DNA from: Methylobacterium sp. FF17
GTDB lineage: Bacteria > Pseudomonadota > Alphaproteobacteria > Rhizobiales > Beijerinckiaceae
Direction: 5' to 3'
DNA length: 64,000 nt
Assembly (NCBI RefSeq): GCF_025813715.1
Contig: NZ_CP107532.1
Coordinates: 2,728,001 to 2,792,000 of the forward strand
Shown: positions 16,403 to 25,484 of the stretch, piece by piece
Layout: each line of letters opens with the position of its first letter
Numbering within the stretch: position 1 is the first letter of the stretch
Program-made: the position numbers and the translations under genes
The notes under the pieces: generated by a model
What the model was told of the DNA's origin: nothing
Database searches by the model: none
Seen by the model: the letters and a program-made list of their open reading frames with translations, nothing else

Positions 16403-17473
16403 TCACCTCCGCCCGTCCCCCGCCGCGGCGAAGGTCTCAAGCAGGCGCCGACGCTCAGCCACGAGAATGCTAGTCCCCGGCGGCTTGGGCGCTGCCGTGC
16501 TCCGTACCGGCTCCCGCCTTCCGACGAGCGCGACCGGCCCCTGCGCTGGCATGTCCACCTCTCGCGGGCCTGATGCCAGGGCTTCGGGTCGGCTTACCTC
16601 GCCTAGTCCGTTGCCGGCAGCCATCATGGTCTCGCGGAACGCCCGGTGCTGACCGCCGTCCTCGTACACCAGCCGGACCGCCGACGTTCCGCTCGCCACG
16701 AGGGCGGCGACCTGCCGCTCGTCGTCCGCCTGCTTCCGGGCGACCGCGTCGGCGGCGGGGGCGTCAACGCCCGCATCGAACGCGTAGCGTCCGCCCGCCA
16801 CGTCGACGGCCGGTTCCGCCCCCGTGACCTCGAACCGGTCCGACCCTTCCTTGAGGTTCCTCCAGAAGGCCATGTTCGGGTCCTGCCGGTGCCGGGCGAG
16901 GTTCTCCGGGGTCATGCGGAACGGGTAGGACTGGAACTGGACGGCTCGCTGCCCGCCCGCGAACGCCTCGCGGACGACGGCGTAAAGCTCCGAGATCGCC
17001 TCGTCCGTCATCGCGAAGCAGCCCTGGGACGAGCACGAGCCATGGACCATCAGGTGCGTCCCCGTGCGCCCCAGGGAGCGGTCGTACGCGTTCGGGTAGC
17101 CGAGGTTGAACGACAGGTAGAGGCTGGAATTCGCGTTCATGGACTCCGGCGTGATCGCGTAGAAGCCCTCGGGGGCCTGTCGGTCGCCCTCCCGGGTCTT
17201 GGGCCCGAGCTGACCCGACCACCGGCACATCGGATACGTCTTCAGCAAGGCGTACCTGCCGTCCGCTCCGCGCTTCCAAAGCTCGATCTCGGACTCCTTC
17301 TTGTAGGCCCGCATCAGGATCGGGTCGGCGGAAGACACACCCTTGGTGGACATCAAGGCCAGGGTCTCAGGCGGGATGGGCGCGAGGTGGCGGGTCGAGC
17401 CAGCGTACCGTCCGTCCTGGCAGGCGGACAGCGCCGACAGGAGAGCCAACCCGAGCGTGATCTTCTTCAGCAT
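16403..17473 (-). CDS. L,D-transpeptidase-family (YafK-like) lipoprotein
   Basis: 356 residues beginning LKKITLGLALLSALSAC, a lipoprotein signal with a lipobox Cys near residue 17. The YkuD-type catalytic region is intact: GTHLMVHGSCSSQGCFAM (about residues 140-158), with the His and the catalytic Cys of the SxGC motif. The YafK branch modifies or hydrolyses peptidoglycan crosslinks or Lpp attachment. A long C-terminal tail rich in Ala, Pro and acid follows the catalytic domain. The lipobox protein lies next to the lipoprotein signal peptidase gene at 17562. No direct link to metals is visible. Confidence 0.85.
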   Translation of the reverse strand: MLKKITLGLALLSALSACQDGRYAGSTRHLAPIPPETLALMSTKGVSSADPILMRAYKKESEIELWKRGADGRYALLKTYPMCRWSGQLGPKTREGDRQAPEGFYAITPESMNANSSLYLSFNLGYPNAYDRSLGRTGTHLMVHGSCSSQGCFAMTDEAISELYAVVREAFAGGQRAVQFQSYPFRMTPENLARHRQDPNMAFWRNLKEGSDRFEVTGAEPAVDVAGGRYAFDAGVDAPAADAVARKQADDERQVAALVASGTSAVRLVYEDGGQHRAFRETMMAAGNGLGEVSRPEALASGPREVDMPAQGPVALVGRREPVRSTAAPKPPGTSILVAERRRLLETFAAAGDGRR

Positions 17474-17561
17474 GTCGGCCTCGACGGTATCTGTGTCCGA
17501 GCCTGGGCCCGGGAGGGGCATGACGGGTTGCCGTGGCCACGGTTCGGCGGGATCGGGGCTA

Positions 17562-18080
17562 TCATGAGGTCAATTCCCCGGCATCGGGATGCCGCCGGCG
17601 CGTTCGGAAGCCGTCGATGAGCAGCAGGACGACGCCCAGGGAGATCCAGGCATCCGCCAGGTTGAAGGTGAACCAGCGCATGCCGCCCATGTGCAGGTCG
17701 AGGTAGTCGGTCACGGTCCCATCCATGAACCGGTCGATGAGATTGCCCGCGGCGCCGCCTGCCATCGAGGCGAGCCCGAGGCGTTCGAGCCCGCTTCCCG
17801 CTGCCACGGCACAGCCGGCGATGAGGCAGGTAAGCGTGCCCTGGATGCCAAGAAGAAGGGTCAGGGAAGACGGATCGCGTGCCGGGAACAGGCTGAAGCT
17901 GATGCCGTGGTTGAACGACAGGCTCAGGTCGACGAAGGGCAGGAAGCCCTGGACCCCACCCTCGGCCAGCCAACTCTCGGCCGCCGCCTTCGCGGCGAGG
18001 TCGATGGCCGCGGCGGCCACCAGGATGGCGCCCACCGTCGCGACCCGGCGGGCCAGTCCCTCGGATGGGGTGGTCATCAT
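17562..18080 (-). CDS. lspA: Lipoprotein signal peptidase II
   Basis: 172-residue inner-membrane aspartic protease with four hydrophobic helices. Both catalytic Asp motifs are present: GGAAGNLIDRFMDG and FNLADAWISLG. ATG at 18080 overlaps the cadA stop (ATGA on the minus strand), so it is translated from the cadA message. A signal peptidase II paired with a Zn/Cd/Pb P-type ATPase is a known arrangement (pbrC in the lead operon of Cupriavidus metallidurans). It is thus probably a dedicated resistance-operon copy rather than the housekeeping lspA. Confidence 0.92.
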   Translation of the reverse strand: MMTTPSEGLARRVATVGAILVAAAAIDLAAKAAAESWLAEGGVQGFLPFVDLSLSFNHGISFSLFPARDPSSLTLLLGIQGTLTCLIAGCAVAAGSGLERLGLASMAGGAAGNLIDRFMDGTVTDYLDLHMGGMRWFTFNLADAWISLGVVLLLIDGFRTRRRHPDAGELTS

Positions 18081-20260
18081 GCCCTCAGAAGGCGGAGCGC
18101 GTTGGCCGTCACCAGGACGGTCGCACCGGTATCCGCCAGGATGGCCGGCCACAGCCCGGTGATGCCGGCGAGCGTGGTCACGAGGAACACCGCCTTCAGT
18201 CCGAGTGAGATGGCCACGTTCTGATGGATGTTGCCGAGCGTGGCCCGGGACAGCGCCACGAGGGCGGCGACGTCGGACACCCGGTCGTTGAGAACGGCGG
18301 CATCGGCAGTCTCCAGCGCGGCATCGGTACCGCCGCCCATGGCTATGCCGACGTTGGCTGCGGCAAGCGCGGGGGCGTCGTTGATGCCGTCGCCGACCAT
18401 TGCCACAATCCCCAATTCCTTCAGGGCATTAACCTCGGCGAGCTTGTCCGCAGGTAGAAGATCGGCCCGGGCGGTGAGCCCGAGGCCCCTTGCGATGGCC
18501 TCGCCGGTACGGCGGTTGTCGCCCGTCAGCATCACGCACTCGACGCCGAGCCTGCGCAAGGACGCGATGGCGGCGGTCGCATCCTGTCTGGGCTCGTCCC
18601 GGACCGCTATGGCGCCGAGGGCCTCGCCGTCCCGGACCACGATGACCGCGGTCTTGCCTGCTTCCTCCAGCGCCGCCACGGTCCGCTCGGCCTCGTCTCC
18701 GAGGGGGGCCAGCGTCGCCGCGTGGCGGGGGGAAGCCACCACGACGAGCCGTCCTGCTACGGTGGCCTGGACGGCCTTACCGGGCACCGCCCTGGCGTCA
18801 CGCACCGGCCGTAACGGGATGCCGTCCACCCCCGCGCGTTCGATAAGAGCTCGGGCGATGGGGTGGCTTGACCCCGCCTCCACCGCCGCTGCCAGCCCGA
18901 GAAGGGCCCGGTCCGTCATGCCCGTGGCGAACGGCAACACGTCCGTGACGAGCGGCCGACCGACCGTGAGCGTCCCGGTCTTGTCGAAGGCGACGGTTCG
19001 AACCCGCCCGATGGTCTCAAGGGCGGCGCCACCCTTCACCAGAAGTCCGCGACGAGCCCCGGCGGCCAGCCCGGAGGCGATGGCGGCGGGAGTCGAGAGG
19101 ACGAGTGCGCAGGGGCAGGCGATGAGGAGCAGAGCCAATCCACGATAGATCCAGGTGCTCCAGTCGGCACCGAGCAGGAGGGGCGGCCCAAGCGCGGCCA
19201 GCGCGGCGAAGGCGAACGCCACCGGGGTGTAGACGGCGCTGAAGCGGTCGATGAAGCGCGCGGTCGGCGACTTCGACGCCTGCGCCTCCTCCACCATATG
19301 CAGGATGCGGGCGACGGTGTTGTCGGAGGGCATCCGGGTCACCCTGACCTGCAGGGCGCCGTCCGCGTTCACGCTGCCAGCGTAGACCGCGTCCCCGATT
19401 TCCTTTGGCCGGGGGACGGATTCCCCCGTGATGGGGGACTCGTCGAGGCTCGACGACCCGTCCGTGATCTCACCGTCGGCGGGCACGCGGTCGCCGGGGC
19501 GGACCAGCACGGTCTGCCCGATCCGAAGGGCGGCAGCCGGCACCTCGCGCACGATACCGTCCTCCTCGATCAGGCGCGCCGTCTTCGGCACGAGGCCTAC
19601 GAGCGCCTTGATGCCGGCCCGGGATCGGCCTGCCGCGAAGCCTTCGAGCATCTCGCCGACCGTAAACAGCAGGACCACGACCGCGGCTTCCTCGGCGGCA
19701 TGGATGGCGAGCGCGCCGACCGTCGCAACCGACATCAGCATCTCGATGGAGAAGGGCGAGCCATTGCGCGCCGCAGCGATGGCCCGGCGTCCGTAGAAGG
19801 CAAGCCCAAGGAGCGCCCCGGGCCAGTAGGCGTACTCGCCGACCAGCGCAGGCTGGGCTTGATCCAGTAGGAAGCCCACGGCGAACAAGGCTGCGATGGC
19901 AATGGCTAGGAGCCCCTTGCGGCTGCGCCAGGCGGGGGGCTCCGCCTTCTCGTCCTCGACCGAAAGGATATCGGTCCCGGACGAATGGGCATGGGCGAGG
20001 TCGGCTGCCGTGGGCAGGGAGGCGACGCCGTAGCCGAGGCCGGCGATCCGCTCCTCAAGCGCAGCCCGGGGCGTCGCGCCCTCATCAAGCACGAGGTCGA
20101 GGACCTGGGCCGTGTAGTTCACGCGCACGTCGCCGACGCCGGGGAGGCGGGTCACCGCCGTCTCGATCTTGGCCGCGCAACTCGGGCAATCCATGCCCTT
20201 CACGCGGTAGCGCAGTGCGGCGGCTGCGGGGATCTTCCCCATGGTTCCTGTCCCCGGCAT
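18077..20260 (-). CDS. cadA: Zn/Cd/Pb-exporting P1B-type ATPase
   Basis: 727 residues. One N-terminal HMA domain with GMDCPSCAAKIETAV (about residues 22-36) is followed by the membrane core. The ion-site motif is CPCALV (about residue 380), the phosphorylation site DKTGTLTVG (about 423) and the hinge GDGINDAPAL. The last helix ILADTGATVLVTANALRL carries the Asp of P1B-2 pumps, pointing to Zn(II), Cd(II) and Pb(II) rather than Cu. The start at 20260 has GGAG upstream; ATG 20242 is possible. It is transcribed from the MerR-type promoter at 20307-20337, divergent from its regulator, and overlaps lspA. Confidence 0.94.
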   Translation of the reverse strand: MPGTGTMGKIPAAAALRYRVKGMDCPSCAAKIETAVTRLPGVGDVRVNYTAQVLDLVLDEGATPRAALEERIAGLGYGVASLPTAADLAHAHSSGTDILSVEDEKAEPPAWRSRKGLLAIAIAALFAVGFLLDQAQPALVGEYAYWPGALLGLAFYGRRAIAAARNGSPFSIEMLMSVATVGALAIHAAEEAAVVVLLFTVGEMLEGFAAGRSRAGIKALVGLVPKTARLIEEDGIVREVPAAALRIGQTVLVRPGDRVPADGEITDGSSSLDESPITGESVPRPKEIGDAVYAGSVNADGALQVRVTRMPSDNTVARILHMVEEAQASKSPTARFIDRFSAVYTPVAFAFAALAALGPPLLLGADWSTWIYRGLALLLIACPCALVLSTPAAIASGLAAGARRGLLVKGGAALETIGRVRTVAFDKTGTLTVGRPLVTDVLPFATGMTDRALLGLAAAVEAGSSHPIARALIERAGVDGIPLRPVRDARAVPGKAVQATVAGRLVVVASPRHAATLAPLGDEAERTVAALEEAGKTAVIVVRDGEALGAIAVRDEPRQDATAAIASLRRLGVECVMLTGDNRRTGEAIARGLGLTARADLLPADKLAEVNALKELGIVAMVGDGINDAPALAAANVGIAMGGGTDAALETADAAVLNDRVSDVAALVALSRATLGNIHQNVAISLGLKAVFLVTTLAGITGLWPAILADTGATVLVTANALRLLRA

Positions 20261-20306
20261 GGCATGCTCCGTCGGCCCGGGCGTCGCGCCGGGCGGTGGG
20301 ACCCCC

Positions 20307-20337
20307 TATGTGCACCCTGTAGCAACTACAGGGTCAA
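20307..20337 (-). promoter_or_regulatory. MerR-type promoter of cadA-lspA
   Basis: On the minus strand TTGACC (20332-20337) is followed by a 19-bp spacer and CACATA (20307-20312). A perfect dyad ACCCTGTAG-CAA-CTACAGGGT (20314-20334) fills the spacer and overlaps the -35 box. This is the classical Zn/Cd/Pb-type MerR operator; the divergent regulator starts at 20342. Confidence 0.85.
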
Positions 20338-20341
20338 GACC

Positions 20342-20761
20342 GTGGCGAACGCATCCTCCATGACCATCGGCGACTTGGCGGCGGCGACGAACACCCGTGT
20401 CGAGACGGTCCGGTGGTACGAGAAGGTGAAGCTCCTGCCGAAACCCGCGCGGTCGGCGGGCAACTATCGCCTGTACGGCCCGGAGCACCTGCGTCGTCTG
20501 AGCTTCATACGGCGTGGCCGGGACCTCGGCTTCACCGTGGACCAGATCCGCGAGCTTCTGGCTTTGGCCGACGAACGCGGCCGGTCCTGCGCCGAAGTCG
20601 ACACGATCGCGCGTGCGCACTTGGCGGAGGTCGAGCGGAAACTCTCGGACCTCACCAGGCTCGCCCGTGAGCTGAGCGACGTCATCGGTCAGTGCAAATG
20701 CGGCTCGGTCGCAGACTGCCGCATCATCGAGGCCTTGTCGCCTCACGGCGACCTGGCCTGA
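20342..20761 (+). CDS. cadR: MerR-family Zn/Cd/Pb-responsive regulator (CadR/PbrR/ZntR type)
   Basis: 139 residues with an HTH (MTIGDLAAATNTRVETVRWYEKVKLL in part), the dimer helix and a metal site of SCAEV plus QCKCGSVADCRIIEAL. The Cys before the dimer helix and the C-terminal Cys loop match ZntR/CadR/PbrR, not CueR. Start is GTG 20342 or ATG 20360; GTG lies only 8 bases from the operator edge. It is divergent from cadA and surely its activator by placement. Which of Zn, Cd or Pb is the natural signal cannot be read here. Confidence 0.88.
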   Translation: MANASSMTIGDLAAATNTRVETVRWYEKVKLLPKPARSAGNYRLYGPEHLRRLSFIRRGRDLGFTVDQIRELLALADERGRSCAEVDTIARAHLAEVERKLSDLTRLARELSDVIGQCKCGSVADCRIIEALSPHGDLA

Positions 20762-20854
20762 GCGGGGGACCGACCAAATCGGGGCACCGGCGGATGGAGA
20801 CGGCCGAGCCGGCGTCAGCCCGATGGGGGTGATCGCCCATCGGTCCAGCGGCGC

Positions 20855-21028
20855 TCACGTCATGGAGCCAAGGAGATAGAGCAGGATCCAAACGCCAGGA
20901 ACGAGGAGCAGCACCCAGGCGAAGGAGCGTAAAGCCGCCTTGCGAACGTGCGGCCGCACCCGCCGCCGACGCCGTGGATTGCCTCGCCCCCAAACATTCT
21001 CATTTCGCGCAGCCTTCTTGCCGGCCAT
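20855..21028 (-). CDS. Small basic single-TM protein
   Basis: 57 codons: a basic N-terminal half (GRGNPRRRRRVRPHVRKAAL) and one C-terminal hydrophobic helix (SFAWVLLLVPGVWILLYLL). AGGAATG precedes the ATG as a possible ribosome site. The arrangement suggests a tail-anchored membrane peptide. No relatives are recognised. It is the only gene I can propose in the stretch between the MerR gene and 21127, and it could be chance. Confidence 0.4.
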   Translation of the reverse strand: MAGKKAARNENVWGRGNPRRRRRVRPHVRKAALRSFAWVLLLVPGVWILLYLLGSMT

Positions 21029-21126
21029 TGGGCATTCCTAAGTCCGGGGACCTACCTGGCACTTCGAGGGCGGCCGTACCGCCCCGCCCCCTGTTGTCTC
21101 CCCACCGTGTCGATTCCGGAGCCTTG

Positions 21127-21477
21127 CTAGAGGGTCTGTTGCGTCCTCAGGTGCCGGTAAAGGGCATGCACGGCGTCCATGTAGTCGAGGGAGGGACTTT
21201 TCCGGCAAAACGCCCGGAGGAAGTTCGCCTGCGCGCTCAGTGGCATCGAGGCCGGCGCCAAGTCGAGGCCCTCGTCGATGCCTTCGGGTGCCCGTATCAG
21301 CGCCCCGCTCATGAACCCCTGGGCCCAGGCGAGGTAATCCCGCTCCCTCTCCGGCGCTTCCCCGATGTCATGGATGAAGCGCGCGCAGGTGGATGCGCCG
21401 ATGCCCACGATCTTCGTGGCCGGCGCCTGCGCCAGGATCACGAAGACGCCCGAAAGCACAGCCGGCATCGCCATCAT
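21127..21477 (-). CDS. Exported small protein of unknown function
   Basis: 116 residues: hydrophobic signal start (AVLSGVFVILAQAPATK), then GASTCARFIHDIGEAPERER and YLAWAQGFMSGALI, with a conserved-looking FCRKSPSLDYMDAVHALY near the end. The Cys pair could form a disulfide. The pattern resembles small exported helical proteins annotated as hypothetical on plasmids and phages. The start overlaps the stop of the gene at 21474 by ATGA, making it the last gene of the czc-like minus-strand run. Confidence 0.65.
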   Translation of the reverse strand: MMAMPAVLSGVFVILAQAPATKIVGIGASTCARFIHDIGEAPERERDYLAWAQGFMSGALIRAPEGIDEGLDLAPASMPLSAQANFLRAFCRKSPSLDYMDAVHALYRHLRTQQTL

Positions 21478-22184
21478 CGTCCGTTACCATCGGGATCGAG
21501 GAGCCTGGAAGCGTGCACGCCGGCCGGATGGCCGGTCATGGCCTCGTGGGTGGCCGAGCATCCCGCGTAGCGCCCGCCCTGGGAAACCATCAAGAGGCGC
21601 CGGTCCCCCGAAGCCGATGTCCGGACCGCCAGGAAAGTCCGAGCCGCAGGCCATGCGACGGTTCCCGGAGCGTCACCCTCCCGCGGCGTTCCATGGCGTT
21701 GAACGCCTTCCTGGAGGATGGCGGCGTAACGGGCCGGGAGTTCCACGTCGGAGAAGGGGCGGCTGAGCCAGATGACTTGCTGCAGGCCCTCGTCCTTGCA
21801 GACCTCCAGGACGACCCGGTCGGTGTCCCGTCCGGCCGAGGGGGGACGGTCATGGAAGTAGATCAGGGCGGTGATGTTGCCTTCCCGGTCCACCATCGAG
21901 GGTTTTGGTACCTCCGTCAGCGGCCCCCACGAGAGCCCGAACGGCGCTTCTTCCGGCTTGGCCGGCTCGGGGGTATCCATCGCCATGGTGCCCGGCTGTC
22001 CGACCTGGCAAGGACCGGCGTGCCCTAGGGAATAGCCGCAGGGTTCGGGCACGGAGACCGTCGGGGACGGCATGAAGCCGCTTCGCAAGGGAAAACGGCC
22101 GGGGATCACGCAGCTTTGGTCGCTCGCCGCGGAGGTTCCGCCCATTCCAAGGAAGCAGGCGAGGAGCAGCGCGGCGACGTTCAT
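21474..22184 (-). CDS. Exported protein of unknown function in the czc-like operon
   Basis: 236 residues with a signal peptide (VAALLLACFLGMGGTSAASD) and a mature domain containing ALIYFHDRPPSAG, VVLEVCKDEGLQQVIWLSRPF and RRLLMVSQGGRYAGCSATHEAM. No family is recognised. ATG 22184 gives the signal peptide directly; the longer in-frame opening overlaps czcA. It begins 29 bases after the czcA stop and overlaps the next small gene, so it is likely exported together with the pump components. Role unknown. Confidence 0.68.
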   Translation of the reverse strand: MNVAALLLACFLGMGGTSAASDQSCVIPGRFPLRSGFMPSPTVSVPEPCGYSLGHAGPCQVGQPGTMAMDTPEPAKPEEAPFGLSWGPLTEVPKPSMVDREGNITALIYFHDRPPSAGRDTDRVVLEVCKDEGLQQVIWLSRPFSDVELPARYAAILQEGVQRHGTPREGDAPGTVAWPAARTFLAVRTSASGDRRLLMVSQGGRYAGCSATHEAMTGHPAGVHASRLLDPDGNGR

Positions 22185-22212
22185 GGCAGGGCTCCGTCCG
22201 GTGGGGGCTGCC

Positions 22213-25200
22213 TCACTCCGCCGCGACCTCGACCTGGTGCCTCGCTTGGCCGGCACCAACCGGCCGGGCGCCCCCCGACGGCAGGACCGCTCCGGCAAAG
22301 CGTGCGTACAGGGCCGGCAGGACGACCAACGTCAGCAGGGTCGCGCTGATGAGGCCTCCGATCACCACGGTGGCGAGCGGCCGTTGGACCTCGGCCCCCG
22401 TCTCGGTCGCCAACGCCATCGGTACGAACCCGAGGGACGCCACCAAGGCGGTCATCGCCACCGGTCGGAGCCGGGTCATCGCGCCTTCGAGGATCGCCTC
22501 GCGCCGGGGCTTCCCCTCCGCGATGAGCTGCTTGATGTACGTCAGCATCACCAAGCCGTTGAGGACCGCCACCCCCGACAGGGCGATGAAACCCACCGCC
22601 GCGGGCACGGAGAACGGCATTCCCCGCAGCCACAGGGCGGCGATGCCGCCGGTGAGCGCCAGCGGCACCGCGCTGAACACGAGTAAGGCGTCCTTGGCCG
22701 AGTTCAGGGCCGAGAACAGAAGCAGGAAGATCAGGAAGAAGCAGACCGGCACGACCACCATCAGTCGCTGGCGGGCCGAGGCCAGGTTCTCGAATTGTCC
22801 GCCCCAGGTCACGTAGTAGCCGGCCGGAAGCTGCACCCCGGACGCGACCTTGGCCTGCGCCTCGGCGACGAGCGAGCCGATGTCGCGGCCCCGGACGTTG
22901 GCGGTGACCACGACGCGGCGCCGACCATTTTCCCGCGAGATCTGGTTCGGGCCCTCGGTGACAGAGAAGCTCGCCACCTGCTTCAGGAGCACGGAGGAGG
23001 CCCGCCCATTGGCGCCCGGGGGCAACGGAACAGGGATGTTCTCCAGGGCCTCGCGGTCCTCGCGAACCTTGTCGTTCAGCCGCACGACGATGGGGAAGCG
23101 GCGATCCCCCTCGAACACCATGCCGGCCTCGCGGCCGCCGATGGCCGCCCCGATGACGTCTTGGATTGCGGACGTGCTCAGGCCGAGGCGCGCGGCCTCG
23201 GTCTTGTTGATCTTGATCTCCAGGAACGGCAGGCCGGCCGTCTGCTCGACCTTGACGTCGTCGGCCCCCTCCGTCCCGCGCAGGATCGCGGCGACTTGGT
23301 TGGCGGTCTTGAGCATCGGCTCGAACTCCTCACCGAACACCTTTACGGCAAGGTCGCCGCGGGTGCCGGCCAGGAGCTCGTTGAAGCGAAGCTGGATGGG
23401 CTGGGAGAACTCGTAGACATTGCCGGCAAGCGACCCCAGGGCCTTCTCGATCTGCTCCTGCAAGTCCGCCTTGGACAGGTCGGGGTCGGGCCATTCCTCC
23501 TGCGGTTTCAGAATGACGAAGGTGTCGGACGAGCTCGGTGGCATGGGGTCCGAGGCGACCTCGGCGGTGCCGGTCTTCGAGAAGACGTAGGCGACCTGGG
23601 GGAACCGACTAACGGCCTGCTCGACCTTCAGCTGCATCGCCTGCGACTGGGTGAGCGAGGTCGACGGGATGCGCTGGGCGTTCAGCGCGATGCTCTTCTC
23701 GTCGAGCTGCGGGATGAACTCCTGCCCGAGCTTGGTGAACAGGAACCCGGCCCCGACGAGCAGCACCAGGGCAACCGCGACGAAAGTCATCGGGACCCGC
23801 AGGGCGGCACCGAGGACCGGACGGTAGGCGGCTTTGATCCCGCGGATGAGGACGTTGTCCTTCTCCGTCACCTTGCCGGTGATGACGATGGCGATCATCG
23901 CCGGCACGAAGGTCAGCGACAGGACGAAGGCCGAGAGAAGGGCGATGATGACGGTGAGTGCCATCGGCTCGAACATCTTGCCCTCGACACCAGTGAAGGT
24001 GAGGAGCGGCACGTAGACGAGGATGATGATAGCTTGCCCGTAGAGGGAGGGCTTGATCATCTCCTCGGCCGAGGCCCTCACCGTGACGAGGCGCTCCTCC
24101 AGTTCGAGCTTGCGCCCGAGCTCCCCCTGCCGCTCCGCCAGGTGGCGCAGGGCGTTCTCGGTGATGATGACGGCCCCGTCGACGATTAAGCCGAAGTCGA
24201 GGGCGCCGAGGCTCATCAGGTTGGCGCTGATGCGGCCCTGGACCATGCCGGTCATGGTCATCAGCATCGCGACCGGGATGACGAGGGCAGCGACGATGGC
24301 CGCGCGGATGTTGCCCAGCAACAGGAACAGGATGACGACGACGAGGGCCGCGCCCTCGGCTAGGTTCTTCGCGACGGTCCTGATGGTGGCCTCGACGAGG
24401 ACCGTACGGTTGAGCACGGTCTGGACCTGGATGCCGGGCGGTAGCGTGCGCCGGACCTCGGTCATGCGAGCGTCGACGCCGGCCGCCACGGTCCGGCTGT
24501 TCTCGCCGATGAGCATCAGGGCGGTGCCGATCACCACCTCGCGCCCGTCCTCGCTGCCGGAGCCGGTGCGCAGGTCGCGCCCGATCCGAACCTCTGCGAT
24601 GTCGGAGATGCGGACCGGCACGCCGCCGCGCGTCGTCACTACGACGGAGCCGATGTCCTCCATGGTCTCAAGGCGGCCGGCGGCGCGCACTACGTAGCCC
24701 TCGCCGTTGTCCTCAAGGTAACGTGCGCCTTGGTTGGCGTTGTTGGCCTCCAGCGCCCGGGCGATGTCGGCGAAGGACAGGTCGAGGGCGGTGAGCTTCA
24801 TCGGGTCGGGCTGGACGTGGTACTGCTTGTCGAAGCCGCCGATGCTGTCGACGCCGGCGACCCCCGGCACGGTCTTCACCTGGGGGCGGATGATCCAGTC
24901 CTGAACGGTGCGCAGGTAGGCCGTGCGCTCCAGCTCGGTCGTGAGCCGCTGGCCCTCGGGGGTCAGGTAGCTTCCGTCCGACTGCCACCCGCCCTTGCCG
25001 TCCGGGGAGACCTTGCGCTCCTCGGGCTTGGCGTAGTGGATGGACCACATGTAGATCTCGCCCAGGCCGGTCGAGATCGGGCCCATGTGGGGCTCTGCCC
25101 CGGGCGGCAGGGTCGACTTCGCCTCGTTGATGCGCTCCGCCACCTGCTGCCGGGCGAAGTAGATGTCTAACTTCTCGGAAAAGACCGCGGTGACCTGGGA

Positions 25201-25470
25201 GAACCCGTTCCGCGAGAGCGAGCGGGTGTATTCCAGGCCCTTGATCCCGGCGAGGGCGGTCTCGACCGGATAGGTCACCTGCTTCTCGATATCGACCGGC
25301 GAGAGCGACGGCGCCGTGGTGTTAATCTGCACCTGGTTGTTGGTGATGTCGGGCACCGCGTCGATGGGGAGCTTGGTCAGCGAGAAGACGCCGAAGCCGG
25401 CGGCGAGAAGCGACAGGAGCACCACGAGCCAGCGCTGGTGGACCGAGAAGTCGAGGATCTTCGAGATCAT
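22213..25470 (-). CDS. czcA: RND heavy-metal efflux pump, CzcA type (Co/Zn/Cd)
   Basis: 1085-residue inner-membrane pump. It starts ISKILDFSVHQRWLVVLLS and carries LGALDFGLIVDGAVIITENALRHLAE in TM4 (in part: GLIVDGAVIITEN), the CzcA form of the proton relay for Zn/Co/Cd, unlike the CusA form of the pump at 9095. Other intact motifs include GLEYTRSLSRNGFSQVTAVF and the C-terminal VLPALYARFAG. ATG 25470 lies 15 bases after the czcB stop; a much longer in-frame opening overlaps czcB and is a shadow. An odd detail is an insert around YAKPEERKVSPDGKGGWQSD in the first porter domain, longer than in the other pumps here. Confidence 0.93.
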   Translation of the reverse strand: MISKILDFSVHQRWLVVLLSLLAAGFGVFSLTKLPIDAVPDITNNQVQINTTAPSLSPVDIEKQVTYPVETALAGIKGLEYTRSLSRNGFSQVTAVFSEKLDIYFARQQVAERINEAKSTLPPGAEPHMGPISTGLGEIYMWSIHYAKPEERKVSPDGKGGWQSDGSYLTPEGQRLTTELERTAYLRTVQDWIIRPQVKTVPGVAGVDSIGGFDKQYHVQPDPMKLTALDLSFADIARALEANNANQGARYLEDNGEGYVVRAAGRLETMEDIGSVVVTTRGGVPVRISDIAEVRIGRDLRTGSGSEDGREVVIGTALMLIGENSRTVAAGVDARMTEVRRTLPPGIQVQTVLNRTVLVEATIRTVAKNLAEGAALVVVILFLLLGNIRAAIVAALVIPVAMLMTMTGMVQGRISANLMSLGALDFGLIVDGAVIITENALRHLAERQGELGRKLELEERLVTVRASAEEMIKPSLYGQAIIILVYVPLLTFTGVEGKMFEPMALTVIIALLSAFVLSLTFVPAMIAIVITGKVTEKDNVLIRGIKAAYRPVLGAALRVPMTFVAVALVLLVGAGFLFTKLGQEFIPQLDEKSIALNAQRIPSTSLTQSQAMQLKVEQAVSRFPQVAYVFSKTGTAEVASDPMPPSSSDTFVILKPQEEWPDPDLSKADLQEQIEKALGSLAGNVYEFSQPIQLRFNELLAGTRGDLAVKVFGEEFEPMLKTANQVAAILRGTEGADDVKVEQTAGLPFLEIKINKTEAARLGLSTSAIQDVIGAAIGGREAGMVFEGDRRFPIVVRLNDKVREDREALENIPVPLPPGANGRASSVLLKQVASFSVTEGPNQISRENGRRRVVVTANVRGRDIGSLVAEAQAKVASGVQLPAGYYVTWGGQFENLASARQRLMVVVPVCFFLIFLLLFSALNSAKDALLVFSAVPLALTGGIAALWLRGMPFSVPAAVGFIALSGVAVLNGLVMLTYIKQLIAEGKPRREAILEGAMTRLRPVAMTALVASLGFVPMALATETGAEVQRPLATVVIGGLISATLLTLVVLPALYARFAGAVLPSGGARPVGAGQARHQVEVAAE

Positions 25471-25484
25471 GTCCGCGCCCGCCT

